Source: Gluconacetobacter diazotrophicus PA1 5
GTDB taxonomy: Bacteria; Pseudomonadota; Alphaproteobacteria; Acetobacterales; Acetobacteraceae
Assembly: GCF_000067045.1 (NCBI RefSeq)
Contig: NC_010125.1
Coordinates: forward strand, 584,001-648,000
Reading direction: 5' to 3'
Length of the DNA: 64,000 bases
Shown here: positions 18,192-27,122 of the stretch, one piece after another
Position numbering within the stretch: the first letter of the stretch is position 1
Layout: every line of letters begins with the position of its first letter
Position numbers and translations under genes: made by a program
Notes under the pieces: generated by a model
Databases searched by the model: none
What the model saw: only the letters and a program-made list of their open reading frames with translations
What the model was told of the DNA's origin: nothing

Positions 18192-19316
18192 TCAGTCATC
18201 ATGGGCGGGGGGCAGGTGGGCGTCGAGCGTGAAGATGCTCACCGGCAGCCTGACACGCGACACGCCGTCGCGCTGGAACGTGGCGGTGCGATCAAGCTGG
18301 ACCGCCGGTATCCATAGCGTCCCCTTGCGGTCGATCCACATCGCGTCCGCCCAGACCAGGCGCGGATCGGCGATGAAAACCGACCCCTGGCCCTGCGGCG
18401 TGATCTTCAGGATGCGCAGCCGGTCCACATCGGACACATACAGGTTGCCGTCCCCGTCGATGGCCGTGCCGCCGGTCGTCGGCGTATTATAAAATGGCGT
18501 GACGCGGGCATTGAGCTGCGCATCCGTCAGGCCGGGATTCTCCAGGTCCGCCATAGGGATTTTCGACATCGGACCGGAACTGGGCTGAAAATACAGGGTG
18601 CCGCCATCGGGCGAAACCTCCAGCTGGTCCGCGTGGACGCGGGCTTCCCGGTTGCCGGTCATCATCACGCGGCCTTCGGCCCGCATCGGGCGTTCGTCCG
18701 TCGTGCTGGCCTGGTGCGACAGGACGCGGCGCTGGCGGCCGGTACGCAGGTCGACCAGGATCAGCGCCGGGTCCCCGGCATCGGTCAGGATCAGCGTGTC
18801 GCCATGGAACCGCAGATCGTCCACATAGCTGTGTGGCGTCGTGCCCTGCCGCAGGGTGATCACATGGACCGGCCGGCCCGTCGCGATGTCGAACGCGACA
18901 AGCTTGGCCGGCGCGCCGTCGGGCGGATTGGGCTTCCCCCCGACATTCGCTTCGCCGGAATCCACGATCCACAGCAACCCGTCCGGCCCCATGCGCAGCG
19001 CGTTGACGCGCACGAAGCTGTGCGCCGCGTCATGGGAATGGGTCCAGTCGTTCCACGCGGTATCGGGGAACGGACGCACGGACCCGCCCGGCATCTTCTC
19101 GGCCACCGTCGGGCCGTCGCCGCCGCCGCCCCAATAGGGAAAGGACAGGAACACGCGCCCGGTGTCGGAAAGCGTGACCGCATTCATGATCCGCCCGGAC
19201 GCATAGGCCGTCCGCAGGGCCGAACCCGGATAGGACGCGGCCCGCGCACCCGGTGCCATCAGGGCCAGGGCGGCCCCCGCCAGGGCAGGGAGGAAAACGC
19301 GAGATGAGACAGGCAT
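18192..19316 (-). CDS. Exported yellow/major-royal-jelly-like beta-propeller protein
   Basis: 374 residues. A signal peptide (about 1-26, ending GARAAS) precedes repeated blades such as GPDGLLWIVDSG, FHGDTLILTDAGDPALILVDL and GDGNLYVSDVDRLRILKI. This matches the L-dopachrome tautomerase-related/MRJP family. Members are periplasmic or secreted and bind small ligands; the activity of bacterial members is mostly unknown. It lies between the TIM-barrel gene and the nitroreductase gene in one operon, so it may process a substrate before uptake. Confidence 0.78.
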   Translation of the reverse strand: MPVSSRVFLPALAGAALALMAPGARAASYPGSALRTAYASGRIMNAVTLSDTGRVFLSFPYWGGGGDGPTVAEKMPGGSVRPFPDTAWNDWTHSHDAAHSFVRVNALRMGPDGLLWIVDSGEANVGGKPNPPDGAPAKLVAFDIATGRPVHVITLRQGTTPHSYVDDLRFHGDTLILTDAGDPALILVDLRTGRQRRVLSHQASTTDERPMRAEGRVMMTGNREARVHADQLEVSPDGGTLYFQPSSGPMSKIPMADLENPGLTDAQLNARVTPFYNTPTTGGTAIDGDGNLYVSDVDRLRILKITPQGQGSVFIADPRLVWADAMWIDRKGTLWIPAVQLDRTATFQRDGVSRVRLPVSIFTLDAHLPPAHDD

Positions 19317-19330
19317 GTCTGGCTCCTCTT

Positions 19331-20161
19331 CTAGCGCGTCATGGCCTTGAATGTCCGGGTCTGTTCGACCAGTGCCGTTTCGACGGGCAGGCGTTCCATG
19401 CTGGATGCACCGTAGAAGCCGTGGCAGTCCGGGCAGGCGTCCAGCACCTTCTGCGCATCGGCCGGCATCGCGATCGGGCCGCCGTGACACAGCACGATCA
19501 CGTCGTCGCGCACGGTTTTCGCGGCGTCCGTGATCTCGTTGATCAGCTTTATGGAATCCTCGAGCGTGAAGGCCGTCTCGGCCCCGATGCTGCCGCCCGT
19601 CGTCAGTCCCATATGGGCCACCAGGATATCGGCCCCGGCCCCGGCCATGTCCTTCGCCTGCGCCACGTCGAAGACATAGGGCGTCGTCAGCATGTCCTTC
19701 CTGCGCGCGCGGGCGACGACATCGACCTCCAGGCTGTAGCTCATGCCGGTTTCTTCCAGGTTCTTGCGGAAGTTTCCGTCGATCAGGCCGACCGTGGGGA
19801 AATTCTGGATGCCCGAAAACCCGACGCGGCTTATGTCGTCCAGGAACACGTCGAAATCCACGAACGGATCGGTGCCGTTCACCCCGGCCAGGACCGGCGT
19901 GTTCGGGACGACGGGCAGGACCTCGCGTGCCATGTCCATGACGATCTGGTTGGCGTTGCCATAGGCCAGGACGCCGGCCAGCGATCCGCGCCCGGCCATG
20001 CGGTAACGGCCGGAATTGTAGATGACGATCAGGTCGATGCCGCCGGCCGCCTCGCACTTGGCGGACAGGCCGGTCCCCGCGCCGCCGCCGATGATCGGCT
20101 TGCGGTCGTCGATCATCCTGTGCAGGCGGGCAAGGATGGTGCTGCGTTCAATGCGGGGCAT
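19331..20161 (-). CDS. TIM-barrel protein of the phosphoenolpyruvate hydrolase-like family (Tm-1 C-terminal half)
   Basis: 276 residues beginning [31 protein letters not shown]. Strands carry [40 protein letters not shown] and [15 protein letters not shown], the typical PEP-hydrolase-like TIM-barrel set, and [10 protein letters not shown]. The reaction in bacteria is not settled. It overlaps the upstream UPF0261 gene by 14 bases. In plants the same two domains are fused in Tm-1, so the two proteins probably act together. Confidence 0.85.
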   Translation of the reverse strand: MPRIERSTILARLHRMIDDRKPIIGGGAGTGLSAKCEAAGGIDLIVIYNSGRYRMAGRGSLAGVLAYGNANQIVMDMAREVLPVVPNTPVLAGVNGTDPFVDFDVFLDDISRVGFSGIQNFPTVGLIDGNFRKNLEETGMSYSLEVDVVARARRKDMLTTPYVFDVAQAKDMAGAGADILVAHMGLTTGGSIGAETAFTLEDSIKLINEITDAAKTVRDDVIVLCHGGPIAMPADAQKVLDACPDCHGFYGASSMERLPVETALVEQTRTFKAMTR

Positions 20162-21368
20162 GGGGGTGACTCTCCTTGAAAAGGGTGCGGAATTCCGTGA
20201 CCATGGCCTGGGCGAAGGCCGGGTCGTTCAGGGCAAGCGGCAGGCTGATGAAACGCCGCCGATCGGTCTGTTCCAGCGTGGACGCCAGCGCGTCGCGGAA
20301 GGCCGCGTTCGCCGCCGGGTCGTGAAAGGGCTGACCGGGACGATCGAGCTGGGAAAATCCCTTTTCCGGATAATAGAAGCGCACGGGCCCGTGGCAGCGG
20401 TTGAGGCGCGCGCCGATCAGGCGTCCCATCTGTCCGCATTCCTCGGCCGTCGTGCGCATCAGCGTGATGAACGGATTATGCTGCACGAAAACCCGGTCGC
20501 GATACCGCTGCGGCACCGTCTCCCGGGCGCCGAAATTGACCATGTCCAGCCCGCCGCAGCTTCCGACATAGGGCACACCGGTCGCGGCGACGGCATCCAG
20601 GCGCCCGGCCTCGCAGGGGAAGATGCCGCCCGCGACGAAATCGCAGAACTCGGTGGTGGTGATGTCGAGCACGCCGCCGATCATGCCCTGGCGCACAAGC
20701 CGTTCCATCGACCGCCCGCCGGTTCCGGTGGCGTGGAAGACAAGACATTCGAAATCCCCTGTCAGGATATGCATCGCCTCCGTAACGCAGGGTGTGGTGA
20801 CGCCGAACATGGTGATGCCCACCGCCGGACGCGTGCCGGCATCATGCGGCGCGGGGTGCAGCACCATGCCCGCCATGGCGTTGGCGGCGTTGGCCAGGAT
20901 GGTGCGCGAAATACGGTTCAGCCCCTGAAGGTCGACGACCGAATAGACCATGGACAGATCGGATTCGCCCACATAGGGCGCCACGTTTCCCGATGCGACG
21001 GTGGAAACCAGGATCTTGGGCAGGCCGATCGGCAGGTCCTGCAGGGCCGGCGCGACAAGGGCCGTGCCGCCGGAGCCGCCGATCGCGATCACGCCGGCCA
21101 GGTCGGCGCGGCCCGGCAGGAAACGCCGCAGCGCCTCGGACATCGCCGCGATGGCGCGCCCGCGCTCGCCGCAGAAGACCGCGGCAGCGCCATCGGGGTG
21201 GCAGGCCGCCACCTGTCGCGCGGTGATGTCGGCGGCGCACGGGTCCTCGCGGGTGCCGACATCCACGATATGGCTGCCGACGCCCCGTCCGGTCAGGACC
21301 GATCGCAGATAGTCCAGTTCCGCGAACTTGGTATCCGCCGTTCCCAGAAGATAGACGGACGGGATCAT
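20148..21368 (-). CDS. Tm-1-like ATP-binding domain protein (UPF0261)
   Basis: About 406 residues. [18 protein letters not shown] at the start, [29 protein letters not shown] and [15 protein letters not shown] identify the UPF0261 fold, two Rossmann-like domains that bind ATP in the tomato Tm-1 structure. I start at ATG 21368 because GGGGGAG lies five bases upstream; an ATG four codons earlier (21380) also works. It forms an operon with the monooxygenase-like gene upstream and the TIM-barrel gene downstream. Confidence 0.87.
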   Translation of the reverse strand: MIPSVYLLGTADTKFAELDYLRSVLTGRGVGSHIVDVGTREDPCAADITARQVAACHPDGAAAVFCGERGRAIAAMSEALRRFLPGRADLAGVIAIGGSGGTALVAPALQDLPIGLPKILVSTVASGNVAPYVGESDLSMVYSVVDLQGLNRISRTILANAANAMAGMVLHPAPHDAGTRPAVGITMFGVTTPCVTEAMHILTGDFECLVFHATGTGGRSMERLVRQGMIGGVLDITTTEFCDFVAGGIFPCEAGRLDAVAATGVPYVGSCGGLDMVNFGARETVPQRYRDRVFVQHNPFITLMRTTAEECGQMGRLIGARLNRCHGPVRFYYPEKGFSQLDRPGQPFHDPAANAAFRDALASTLEQTDRRRFISLPLALNDPAFAQAMVTEFRTLFKESHPHAPH

Positions 21369-21382
21369 GATCTCCCCCATTC

Positions 21383-21700
21383 TCAGGCCAGGGCCGGCAC
21401 GTCCTGCAGCAGGGTGACGCTCAGCGGGCCGGCCTTGCCCTGGTCGAACATCGCCTTCATCGCCAGGAAATGGGGCTGCCTTTCATGGTCCTCGATCGCG
21501 GCAAGGCTTTTCCATTGTTCCACGAAGACCAGATGCAGCGGATCATGGATGTCCCGGCGGCAGGTATAGGACAGATTGGCGGCTTCCTGCCGTGACGCCC
21601 TGATGCAGGCGGCGATCGCAGCCAGGACCTCCTCCGCGTGCTCGTCCTGGATATGGAACGTCGCGACGATCGTCACGGGGCCTTGCGGATCATCGGGCAT
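21383..21700 (-). CDS. Antibiotic biosynthesis monooxygenase (ABM) domain protein
   Basis: 105 residues of a ferredoxin-like ABM fold: VTIVATFHIQDEHAEEVLAAI, then ANLSYTCRRDIHDPLHLVFVEQWKSLAAIEDHERQPHF. Members are small dimeric oxygenases or quinol mono-oxygenases and some are simply binding proteins. It is the first gene after the MocR regulator, 55 bases from that stop, and the next gene begins within a few bases of its end. Confidence 0.82.
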   Translation of the reverse strand: MPDDPQGPVTIVATFHIQDEHAEEVLAAIAACIRASRQEAANLSYTCRRDIHDPLHLVFVEQWKSLAAIEDHERQPHFLAMKAMFDQGKAGPLSVTLLQDVPALA

Positions 21701-21748
21701 GGCGGGTCTCCGACCGTGTGTGCGAACGGCGCAACCCTAACCGCGGGG

Positions 21749-21808
21749 GACACTTTCAGGATATCGCTATAGTGTCACGTGACACTTTTGCCTGTGACAG
21801 GTCACAGG
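21749..21808. promoter_or_regulatory. Candidate MocR operator cluster
   Basis: Two inverted repeats lie side by side: a perfect 16-base palindrome AGTGTCACGTGACACT at 21771-21786 and CCTGTGAC-AG-GTCACAGG at 21791-21808. GACACTTT also appears as a direct repeat at 21749 and 21781. They overlap the last codons of the regulator gene and sit 50-110 bases upstream of the operon start, the right place for an operator. The GTnnAC-like core fits GntR-class binding, but binding is inferred. Confidence 0.5.
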
Positions 21809-23150
21809 CCTGCCGGACGCGCCGCAGGGCTTCGGGAAGGGTACGAAACGTGACGCTTCCCAGGGCAAGCCGGACGCCCGTCCCGCCGCCTGCCGTGCGT
21901 GCGGCCGCATCGCCGCTGCTGAACGTATGCGGGCCGGGCAGGGAAACGCCCAGCATCCGCGCGCGCCCGACCATCTCTTCCGCCTGGGCGGCCGGCATCG
22001 GCAGCCAGGCATGAAAGGCGTGATAGGTGGGGGCGGCCATCCACTCCCCCAGGATGGAAACCGCCAGGTCCTGACGGCGAATCGCCTCGGCGTGCAGGGA
22101 TGTGCGGACGCTCTCGGCCGTGCCGTCCTGCATCCATTGCGCCATCATCGCGTAGGACAGGGGGGCGATCATCAGCGAGGACGCCAGAAGCGCGGGCAGG
22201 CACGCCCCGGCGTGGCGGGGCGGGGGAATCAGCACGCCGATACGCAGTCCCGGACTGAGGATCTTCGACAGGCTGCTGACGTGAAAGGTCCGCTCCGGCG
22301 CCAGGTCAAGCAGCGACGGCCGCGCGGGATCGCGCTCGCGGACATACACGCCGTCCTCGATCACCAGCGCATCCGCCCGCCGGCAGAGGCGCGCGATGTC
22401 CTGCCGCCGCGCCGTCTCCATGGTCGCGGATGTCGGATTCTGCATGGTGGGCGTCAGGTAGACGACGGCGCGCTGGTGCCGCCGGCGGGTCAGCACGGCC
22501 TCGAGCGACGCGGGAAGCATGCCCTGGGCGTCCATGGCCACGGATTCGATCTCCAGGCCGGCCTGGCGCATCACGCCCAGCATGCCGGGATAGGTCTGCG
22601 CCTCGGTCACGGCATAGCCGACATGGGGCCGCGCGACGGTCAGGGCCACGTTCAGTGCCTGCTGCGCCCCGCTGGTCAGCAGCAGCCGTTCGGGCTCGGC
22701 CTCGGTTCCCAGCGCCGCCAGCCAGCGCGCCATGATGCGGCGGTGTTCCAGATGCCCGGCGACGGGCGGATAGATGTTGAACAATCTGGGGTCGATGGTG
22801 CGGGCCAGCCGGTTGAGCGTGCGGGCCAGCGCCCTGTCGCTGAACATGGGCGGCGGCATGTTGGTCGCCAGGTCGATCTGGTCGCTGGCCTGGTCCGGGC
22901 GCGCGGCGACGAAGGTGCCCCGGCCATGGACGCTCCGGACCAGTCCGCGCCGTTCCAGGATGGCATAGGCCCGCGTGACCGACCCGACGCCGATTCCCAG
23001 CCGCCAGGCCAGGTCGCGATGCGCCGGCAGCCGGTCATCGACCTTCAGGCTGCCCGACAGGATATCGCCGCCAAGCGCCTCGGCCAGTCGTTCGGCCGGT
23101 GATTGCGCGCCCTCGGCCAGGTGGGGCGTCCAGGGCGAATGGTGGCGCAT
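21756..23150 (-). CDS. MocR-type transcriptional regulator (GntR plus class I aminotransferase fold)
   Basis: 464 residues. A GntR winged helix (about 15-80; DRLPAHRDLAWRLGIGVGSVTRAYAILERRGLV) is joined to an aminotransferase-like domain with the PLP lysine K296 in HVSSLSKILSPGLRIG and NPTSAT. MocR regulators sense PLP or amino-compounds and control neighbouring genes. Here it precedes a five-gene operon on the same strand, ending 55 bases before it, with palindromes across its last codons. It may be cotranscribed with or control that operon. Confidence 0.88.
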   Translation of the reverse strand: MRHHSPWTPHLAEGAQSPAERLAEALGGDILSGSLKVDDRLPAHRDLAWRLGIGVGSVTRAYAILERRGLVRSVHGRGTFVAARPDQASDQIDLATNMPPPMFSDRALARTLNRLARTIDPRLFNIYPPVAGHLEHRRIMARWLAALGTEAEPERLLLTSGAQQALNVALTVARPHVGYAVTEAQTYPGMLGVMRQAGLEIESVAMDAQGMLPASLEAVLTRRRHQRAVVYLTPTMQNPTSATMETARRQDIARLCRRADALVIEDGVYVRERDPARPSLLDLAPERTFHVSSLSKILSPGLRIGVLIPPPRHAGACLPALLASSLMIAPLSYAMMAQWMQDGTAESVRTSLHAEAIRRQDLAVSILGEWMAAPTYHAFHAWLPMPAAQAEEMVGRARMLGVSLPGPHTFSSGDAAARTAGGGTGVRLALGSVTFRTLPEALRRVRQACDLSQAKVSRDTIAIS

Positions 23151-23153
23151 CGT

Positions 23154-24056
23154 CTACCCGTCCAGCAGGCCGCGCGCCGCCGCCGCGACCACGTCGCGGG
23201 TCAGCGCGTCCAGCAGCCGCGTGCCGATGCGCGCATGCTGCCAGTAGAGCGGCACGTCCAGGTATCGTCCCGCCGCCAGGCCGACCAGGCGGCCGGCGGC
23301 CAGGTGCTCCGCCACCATCGGAAGCGGGTTCACGCACCAGCCCAGGCCGGCCAGCGCCGCATCGACGAACCCGTGGGCCGAGGGAATCCAGTGGGTCGGC
23401 GCGTCCGGGGCGGTTCCCAGCGCCGCGCGGGCCCATCGTTCGTGCAGGTGGTCCCGGCGATCGAACCGCAGGACCGGGGCGCGGGCCAGCGCCGCCGCAT
23501 CCACGCCGCCCGCGAACCACGCCGCCATGAAGGACGGGGACGCCGCCGCCGCGTAGCGCAGGGCACCCAGCGGCACCGTCCGGCATCCCTGGACGGGGGT
23601 GCGGTCGGTAGTGACGGCGGCCAGGACATCGCCCGATCGCAGCCGTTCGGCGGTATGGTCCTCGCCCGCGATGACCAGGTCGACCAGCCGGTCGCCCCGG
23701 CCGGCGAAGGACGCGACGGCGGGGATGAACCAGGTGGCCAGGCTGTCGGCATTGACCGCGACGCGGATGGTCGGCGGCCCGGCCTCGGCCCCCTGGCCCG
23801 CCAGGGCCGGCAGCGCGGATGCCATCTCGCCTTCCAGCAGGCGCACCCGGTCCACATGCGCGCACAGGCGCGCGCCGATCGCGGTCGGGGTGCAGGGCTG
23901 GCCCCGTACGATCAGGATCGCGCCCAGCCGGTCCTCCAGCGCCCGCACGCGCTGCGACACGGCGGACGGCGTCACCCCCAGCGCGCTGGCCGCGCGCTCG
24001 AAACTGCCCTCGCGCGCGACCGAGGCCACGGCCGACAGCGCGGCATAGTCCAGCAT
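23154..24056 (-). CDS. argP: LysR-family regulator of the ArgP/IciA type
   Basis: 300 residues. The LysR helix-turn-helix has GSFERAASALGVTPSAVSQRVRALEDRLG, characteristic of ArgP (lysine/arginine sensor). ArgP normally controls a LysE/ArgO exporter; one lies at 27123, separated from it by an IS and a glycosyltransferase gene. The IS end is only eight bases before the ATG, and the likely original ribosome site (GGGAGG) is now on the far side of the IS, so expression is probably altered. Confidence 0.82.
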   Translation of the reverse strand: MLDYAALSAVASVAREGSFERAASALGVTPSAVSQRVRALEDRLGAILIVRGQPCTPTAIGARLCAHVDRVRLLEGEMASALPALAGQGAEAGPPTIRVAVNADSLATWFIPAVASFAGRGDRLVDLVIAGEDHTAERLRSGDVLAAVTTDRTPVQGCRTVPLGALRYAAAASPSFMAAWFAGGVDAAALARAPVLRFDRRDHLHERWARAALGTAPDAPTHWIPSAHGFVDAALAGLGWCVNPLPMVAEHLAAGRLVGLAAGRYLDVPLYWQHARIGTRLLDALTRDVVAAAARGLLDG

Positions 24057-24060
24057 GGAT

Positions 24061-24064
24061 CTAG
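24061..24064. repeat. Target-site duplication CTAG, left
   Basis: CTAG at 24061-24064 and again at 25515-25518 flank the element directly. Without the element the site reads GGATCTAGATCC, a perfect 12-base palindrome cut in its centre. Confidence 0.75.
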
Positions 24065-25514
24065 CAGGCTGTCGGGTTGGGGTACCTGGCTCTGGCGATC
24101 TGCGGTAAGCTTTCAGGATGAGCAGCTTCATTCCGTTTGATCGATCGCAGCCGTATCTTCTGCCGCCGGATCTGAAGTCATGGCTGCCGTCGGACGATGT
24201 GGCGCATTTCATCGTGGCGGCGGTAGAGCGGGTGCCGTTGAGGGCATTTTCCGTTCCTGTGCGGACTGGCGGCAAGGCGCAGTATCATCCGCGCCTGATG
24301 CTGGCGCTGCTGATTTACGCCTATGCGAACGGCGTGTTCTCATCGCGTCGGATCGAACGGGCGACATATCGTGATATCGGTATGCGCTTTGTGGCGGCGA
24401 ACCTGCATCCTGACCATGACACGATCGCGACGTTCCGGCGCGGCAACCGCACGGCGATCGAGGCAGCGTTCATGCATGTACTCCTGCTGGCACGCGAGAC
24501 GGGACTGGTGCGGCTTGGCACGGTGTCGATCGACGGCACGAAGATCGATGCCAATGCCTCGAAATACCGTTCCATTCGTTATGATCGCGCGAAAGAGCTG
24601 CGCGAGAAACTGGCCACCGATATCTCCACCCTGATGGAACGGGCAGAGGCGGCGGATACAACCGATGTGGATCATCAGGCGTTGCCGGAGGAACTGGCCC
24701 GGCGGGAGGCTCTGAAGGCAAAGCTGGATGAAGCCTGTGCGCGACTGGAGGCGGAAGCCCGCGAGCAGGCCAAGACCGCCCGACCAGAATATGAGCGCAA
24801 GAAGGCAGCTTTTGATGCGAAGCGGGGACGGCGCGGTCGGCCGCCGAAAGAACCGGACGATGAACCGCCACCAGACCGGCAGATCAACCTGACCGATCCG
24901 GACAGCAAGCTGATGCGCCGCTCCGACGCGCATGAATACCGGCAAGCCTACAATGCCCAGGCCGTGGTTTGTGCCGAGGGCAGCCAGTTGATCTTGGAAA
25001 ATGGCGTCGTTGCGACGACGGCGGACGCGCCCAGCTTCGCCGCCACCATCCTGGGTATGGAGGAGAGGATCGGCCTGCCACGAACCGTCCTCGCCGACAC
25101 GGGTTTCGCCAGCGGCAAAGCCGTCGAAACGTTGCAGGCCAGCGGCGTGGACCCGCTGGTCGCCATCGGACGCCCTGTGAATCGGCGCCCTTATGACTTC
25201 CGGCCAGAACCGCCACCCAGGGAGCCGCGCCGGATCACCGAGCCCTGGCGCCTGGAAATGAAGGCCAGGCTGCAACAGAACCCGGCAAAAGCCCTTTACG
25301 CCTTACGCAAGCAGACCGTCGAACCGGTCTTCGGTATCATCAAGAGCGCCATGGGCTTCACCCGTTTCCATCTCCGTGGCCTCCCCAACGTCGCAACAGA
25401 ATGGACGCTCGTCGCCCTCGCATATAATTGCCGTAGGATCACGCGACTGACGGCCGCATAAACGCCGTCGTCGCCATCACTCATCACTACGGCAGCGCCC
25501 AATCCGACAGCCTG
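24065..25514. mobile_element. IS1182-family insertion sequence (1450 bp)
   Basis: Ends are CAGGCTGTCGGGTTGG (left) and its near-complement CCAATCCGACAGCCTG (right), a 16-base terminal inverted repeat with one mismatch. The four-base CTAG duplication flanks it. One transposase gene fills the element. It lies between argP and a TPR-glycosyltransferase gene and leaves both open reading frames intact. Confidence 0.9.
24118..25461 (+). CDS. IS1182-family transposase
   Basis: 447 residues. The DDE-type layout has GTVSIDGTKIDANASKYRS (first acidic residue), a coiled-coil Glu/Lys/Arg-rich middle (about 160-260), then LADTGFASGKAVE (second acidic residue) and QTVEPVFGIIKSAMGFTRFHLRG (third, E in VEP). 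Helix-turn-helix residues near the N-terminus include SQPYLLPPDLKSWLP. It is complete, so the element may be active. Codon use is a little less GC-rich than neighbours, a sign of acquisition. Confidence 0.93.
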   Translation: MSSFIPFDRSQPYLLPPDLKSWLPSDDVAHFIVAAVERVPLRAFSVPVRTGGKAQYHPRLMLALLIYAYANGVFSSRRIERATYRDIGMRFVAANLHPDHDTIATFRRGNRTAIEAAFMHVLLLARETGLVRLGTVSIDGTKIDANASKYRSIRYDRAKELREKLATDISTLMERAEAADTTDVDHQALPEELARREALKAKLDEACARLEAEAREQAKTARPEYERKKAAFDAKRGRRGRPPKEPDDEPPPDRQINLTDPDSKLMRRSDAHEYRQAYNAQAVVCAEGSQLILENGVVATTADAPSFAATILGMEERIGLPRTVLADTGFASGKAVETLQASGVDPLVAIGRPVNRRPYDFRPEPPPREPRRITEPWRLEMKARLQQNPAKALYALRKQTVEPVFGIIKSAMGFTRFHLRGLPNVATEWTLVALAYNCRRITRLTAA

Positions 25515-26969
25515 CTAGATCCTCCCGATCGCGGACGGGGCGGCATGACGCGCCTCGGCCAGCGCATGCAGCGCGGCGGTGATGTCCCGCACCGGCCCGG
25601 ACCAGTCGCCGGGCTGGCTCTGGCGGAAGACGTGCAGGCTGTCGTACCAGGGGGAATCCGTCCGGCCGGACAGCCAGCGCCAGCACTGGTCGAAGCGGGA
25701 CAGCATCCAGGCGGGCTTGCCCAATCCGGCGGCGAGATGGACCGTGGACGTATCGACGGCGATCACCAGGTCCAGGTTGGCGACCAGGGCGGCCGTGTCG
25801 CTGAACTCATGAAGCAGGCCGGTATGGTCGATCAGGACCATGCCGGGCGGCGGCGTGCGCGCCTGGTCGGCCCGGTTCCCGATCTGCAGGCTGTAGAACA
25901 CGAAATCGGCCGATACGGCGGCAAACGGTGCGAAGGTCGCAAGGTCCGTCGAACGGCGTTTGTCGATCTGCTCGTATTCCCGCACCCCGCGATGCGGGGC
26001 ACCCGCCCAGACCAGCCCGATCCGCACCGGGCGGGTCGGTCCGGCCGGGGCGGGACCCTCCGCGCCAAGCCGTGCCGCCCAGTGCCGCACCTTGCGCGGG
26101 TCGGCGCGCAGGAAGCCCGACGCGGCGGGAATGTCGGCCATTGCGATACCCAGCGCATGGGGCAGGCTCAGCACCGAACAGTGCAGGTCGTGACGCGGCG
26201 CGGGTTCGTCGTGGGGGACGAAGGTCAGGCCGGGAAATGAATCCCGCAGCAGCGACAGCAGTTCCCTGCGCACGCCGGTCACGACCCGGCCGCCCCGGCG
26301 GGCGGCGAGCGGGATGAAACGGGAAAACTGGATCATGTCCCCGAAGCCGCCTTCGGTATGGATCAGCAGGGTTTTTCCGTCGAACGGCTCGCCCTGCCAT
26401 TGCGGCGTGGCCGGGCGGTGCGCGCGCATGTCCAGCGTGGTCCAGCGCCATTCATATTCCCTGAAGCCTTCGGGGTATTTCCCCTGTGCCAGAAGGGATA
26501 TGGCATAGTTGCTGTGGCGCCTCGCATCGTCCGGCAGCAGCCGGATCGCTTCGCGGTGAAAGATCTGGGCCATGTCGTGGCGGCCCAGCCTGTCCAGTGC
26601 GACGCCCAAATTGCTGAAGGCGACCGGCAGGACCGGCTTGCGCTCCAGGCCGCTTTGCAGGACGGCGACCGCGTTCTGATATTGCTGCATGTAGATCAGG
26701 GCACAGCCGAGATTTCCCCACCCTTCGGGCAGGTCCGGTGCCAGCCGGATCGCATGGATGAGAATGTCGTGGGCCCTCTGGTACTGGCCCAGCGAGCAGA
26801 GCAGGCTGCCGTAATTGATCAGCAGGCGCGCATCGTCGGGACGTTTCGCCAGGTCGCGCAGATAGGCCTGTTCCGATTCCTCCAATCGTCCCGCCTGCTG
26901 CAGGACGTCGCCTTCTTCCCCGGACGCGCACAATGACAGGGGCAGGATGGACGGCCTGTTCCGATGCAT
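25515..26969 (-). CDS. TPR protein with GT9/GT41-like glycosyltransferase domain
   Basis: 484 residues. TPR units occupy about 20-170 (RLEESEQAYLRDLAKRPD, LPEGWGNLGCALIYMQQY). The rest resembles a glycosyltransferase fold: LLIHTEGGFGDMIQFSRFIP, RIGLVWAGAP and LDLVIAVDTSTVHLAAGLGKPAWMLS. Such TPR-GT proteins glycosylate proteins or build surface glycans. The acceptor is unknown. The TAG stop at 25515-25517 is supplied by the CTAG flank of the IS; before the insertion it would have run straight into argP. It diverges from the LysE-type gene. Confidence 0.82.
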   Translation of the reverse strand: MHRNRPSILPLSLCASGEEGDVLQQAGRLEESEQAYLRDLAKRPDDARLLINYGSLLCSLGQYQRAHDILIHAIRLAPDLPEGWGNLGCALIYMQQYQNAVAVLQSGLERKPVLPVAFSNLGVALDRLGRHDMAQIFHREAIRLLPDDARRHSNYAISLLAQGKYPEGFREYEWRWTTLDMRAHRPATPQWQGEPFDGKTLLIHTEGGFGDMIQFSRFIPLAARRGGRVVTGVRRELLSLLRDSFPGLTFVPHDEPAPRHDLHCSVLSLPHALGIAMADIPAASGFLRADPRKVRHWAARLGAEGPAPAGPTRPVRIGLVWAGAPHRGVREYEQIDKRRSTDLATFAPFAAVSADFVFYSLQIGNRADQARTPPPGMVLIDHTGLLHEFSDTAALVANLDLVIAVDTSTVHLAAGLGKPAWMLSRFDQCWRWLSGRTDSPWYDSLHVFRQSQPGDWSGPVRDITAALHALAEARHAAPSAIGRI

Positions 26970-27122
26970 GACGTCGCCCCCGCCGGTGATGAACCCAGGG
27001 GCGGGAGCCTACGCGGCGGCCGTCGTGTTTTGAAGGGTCCTCCGGTTTTTAATTTAGATCTCCTTAATCGGGGATAGAAACTTAAGCTGGTCTGTGCTCC
27101 CTCCGCCCGGCATGGAAGCGCC

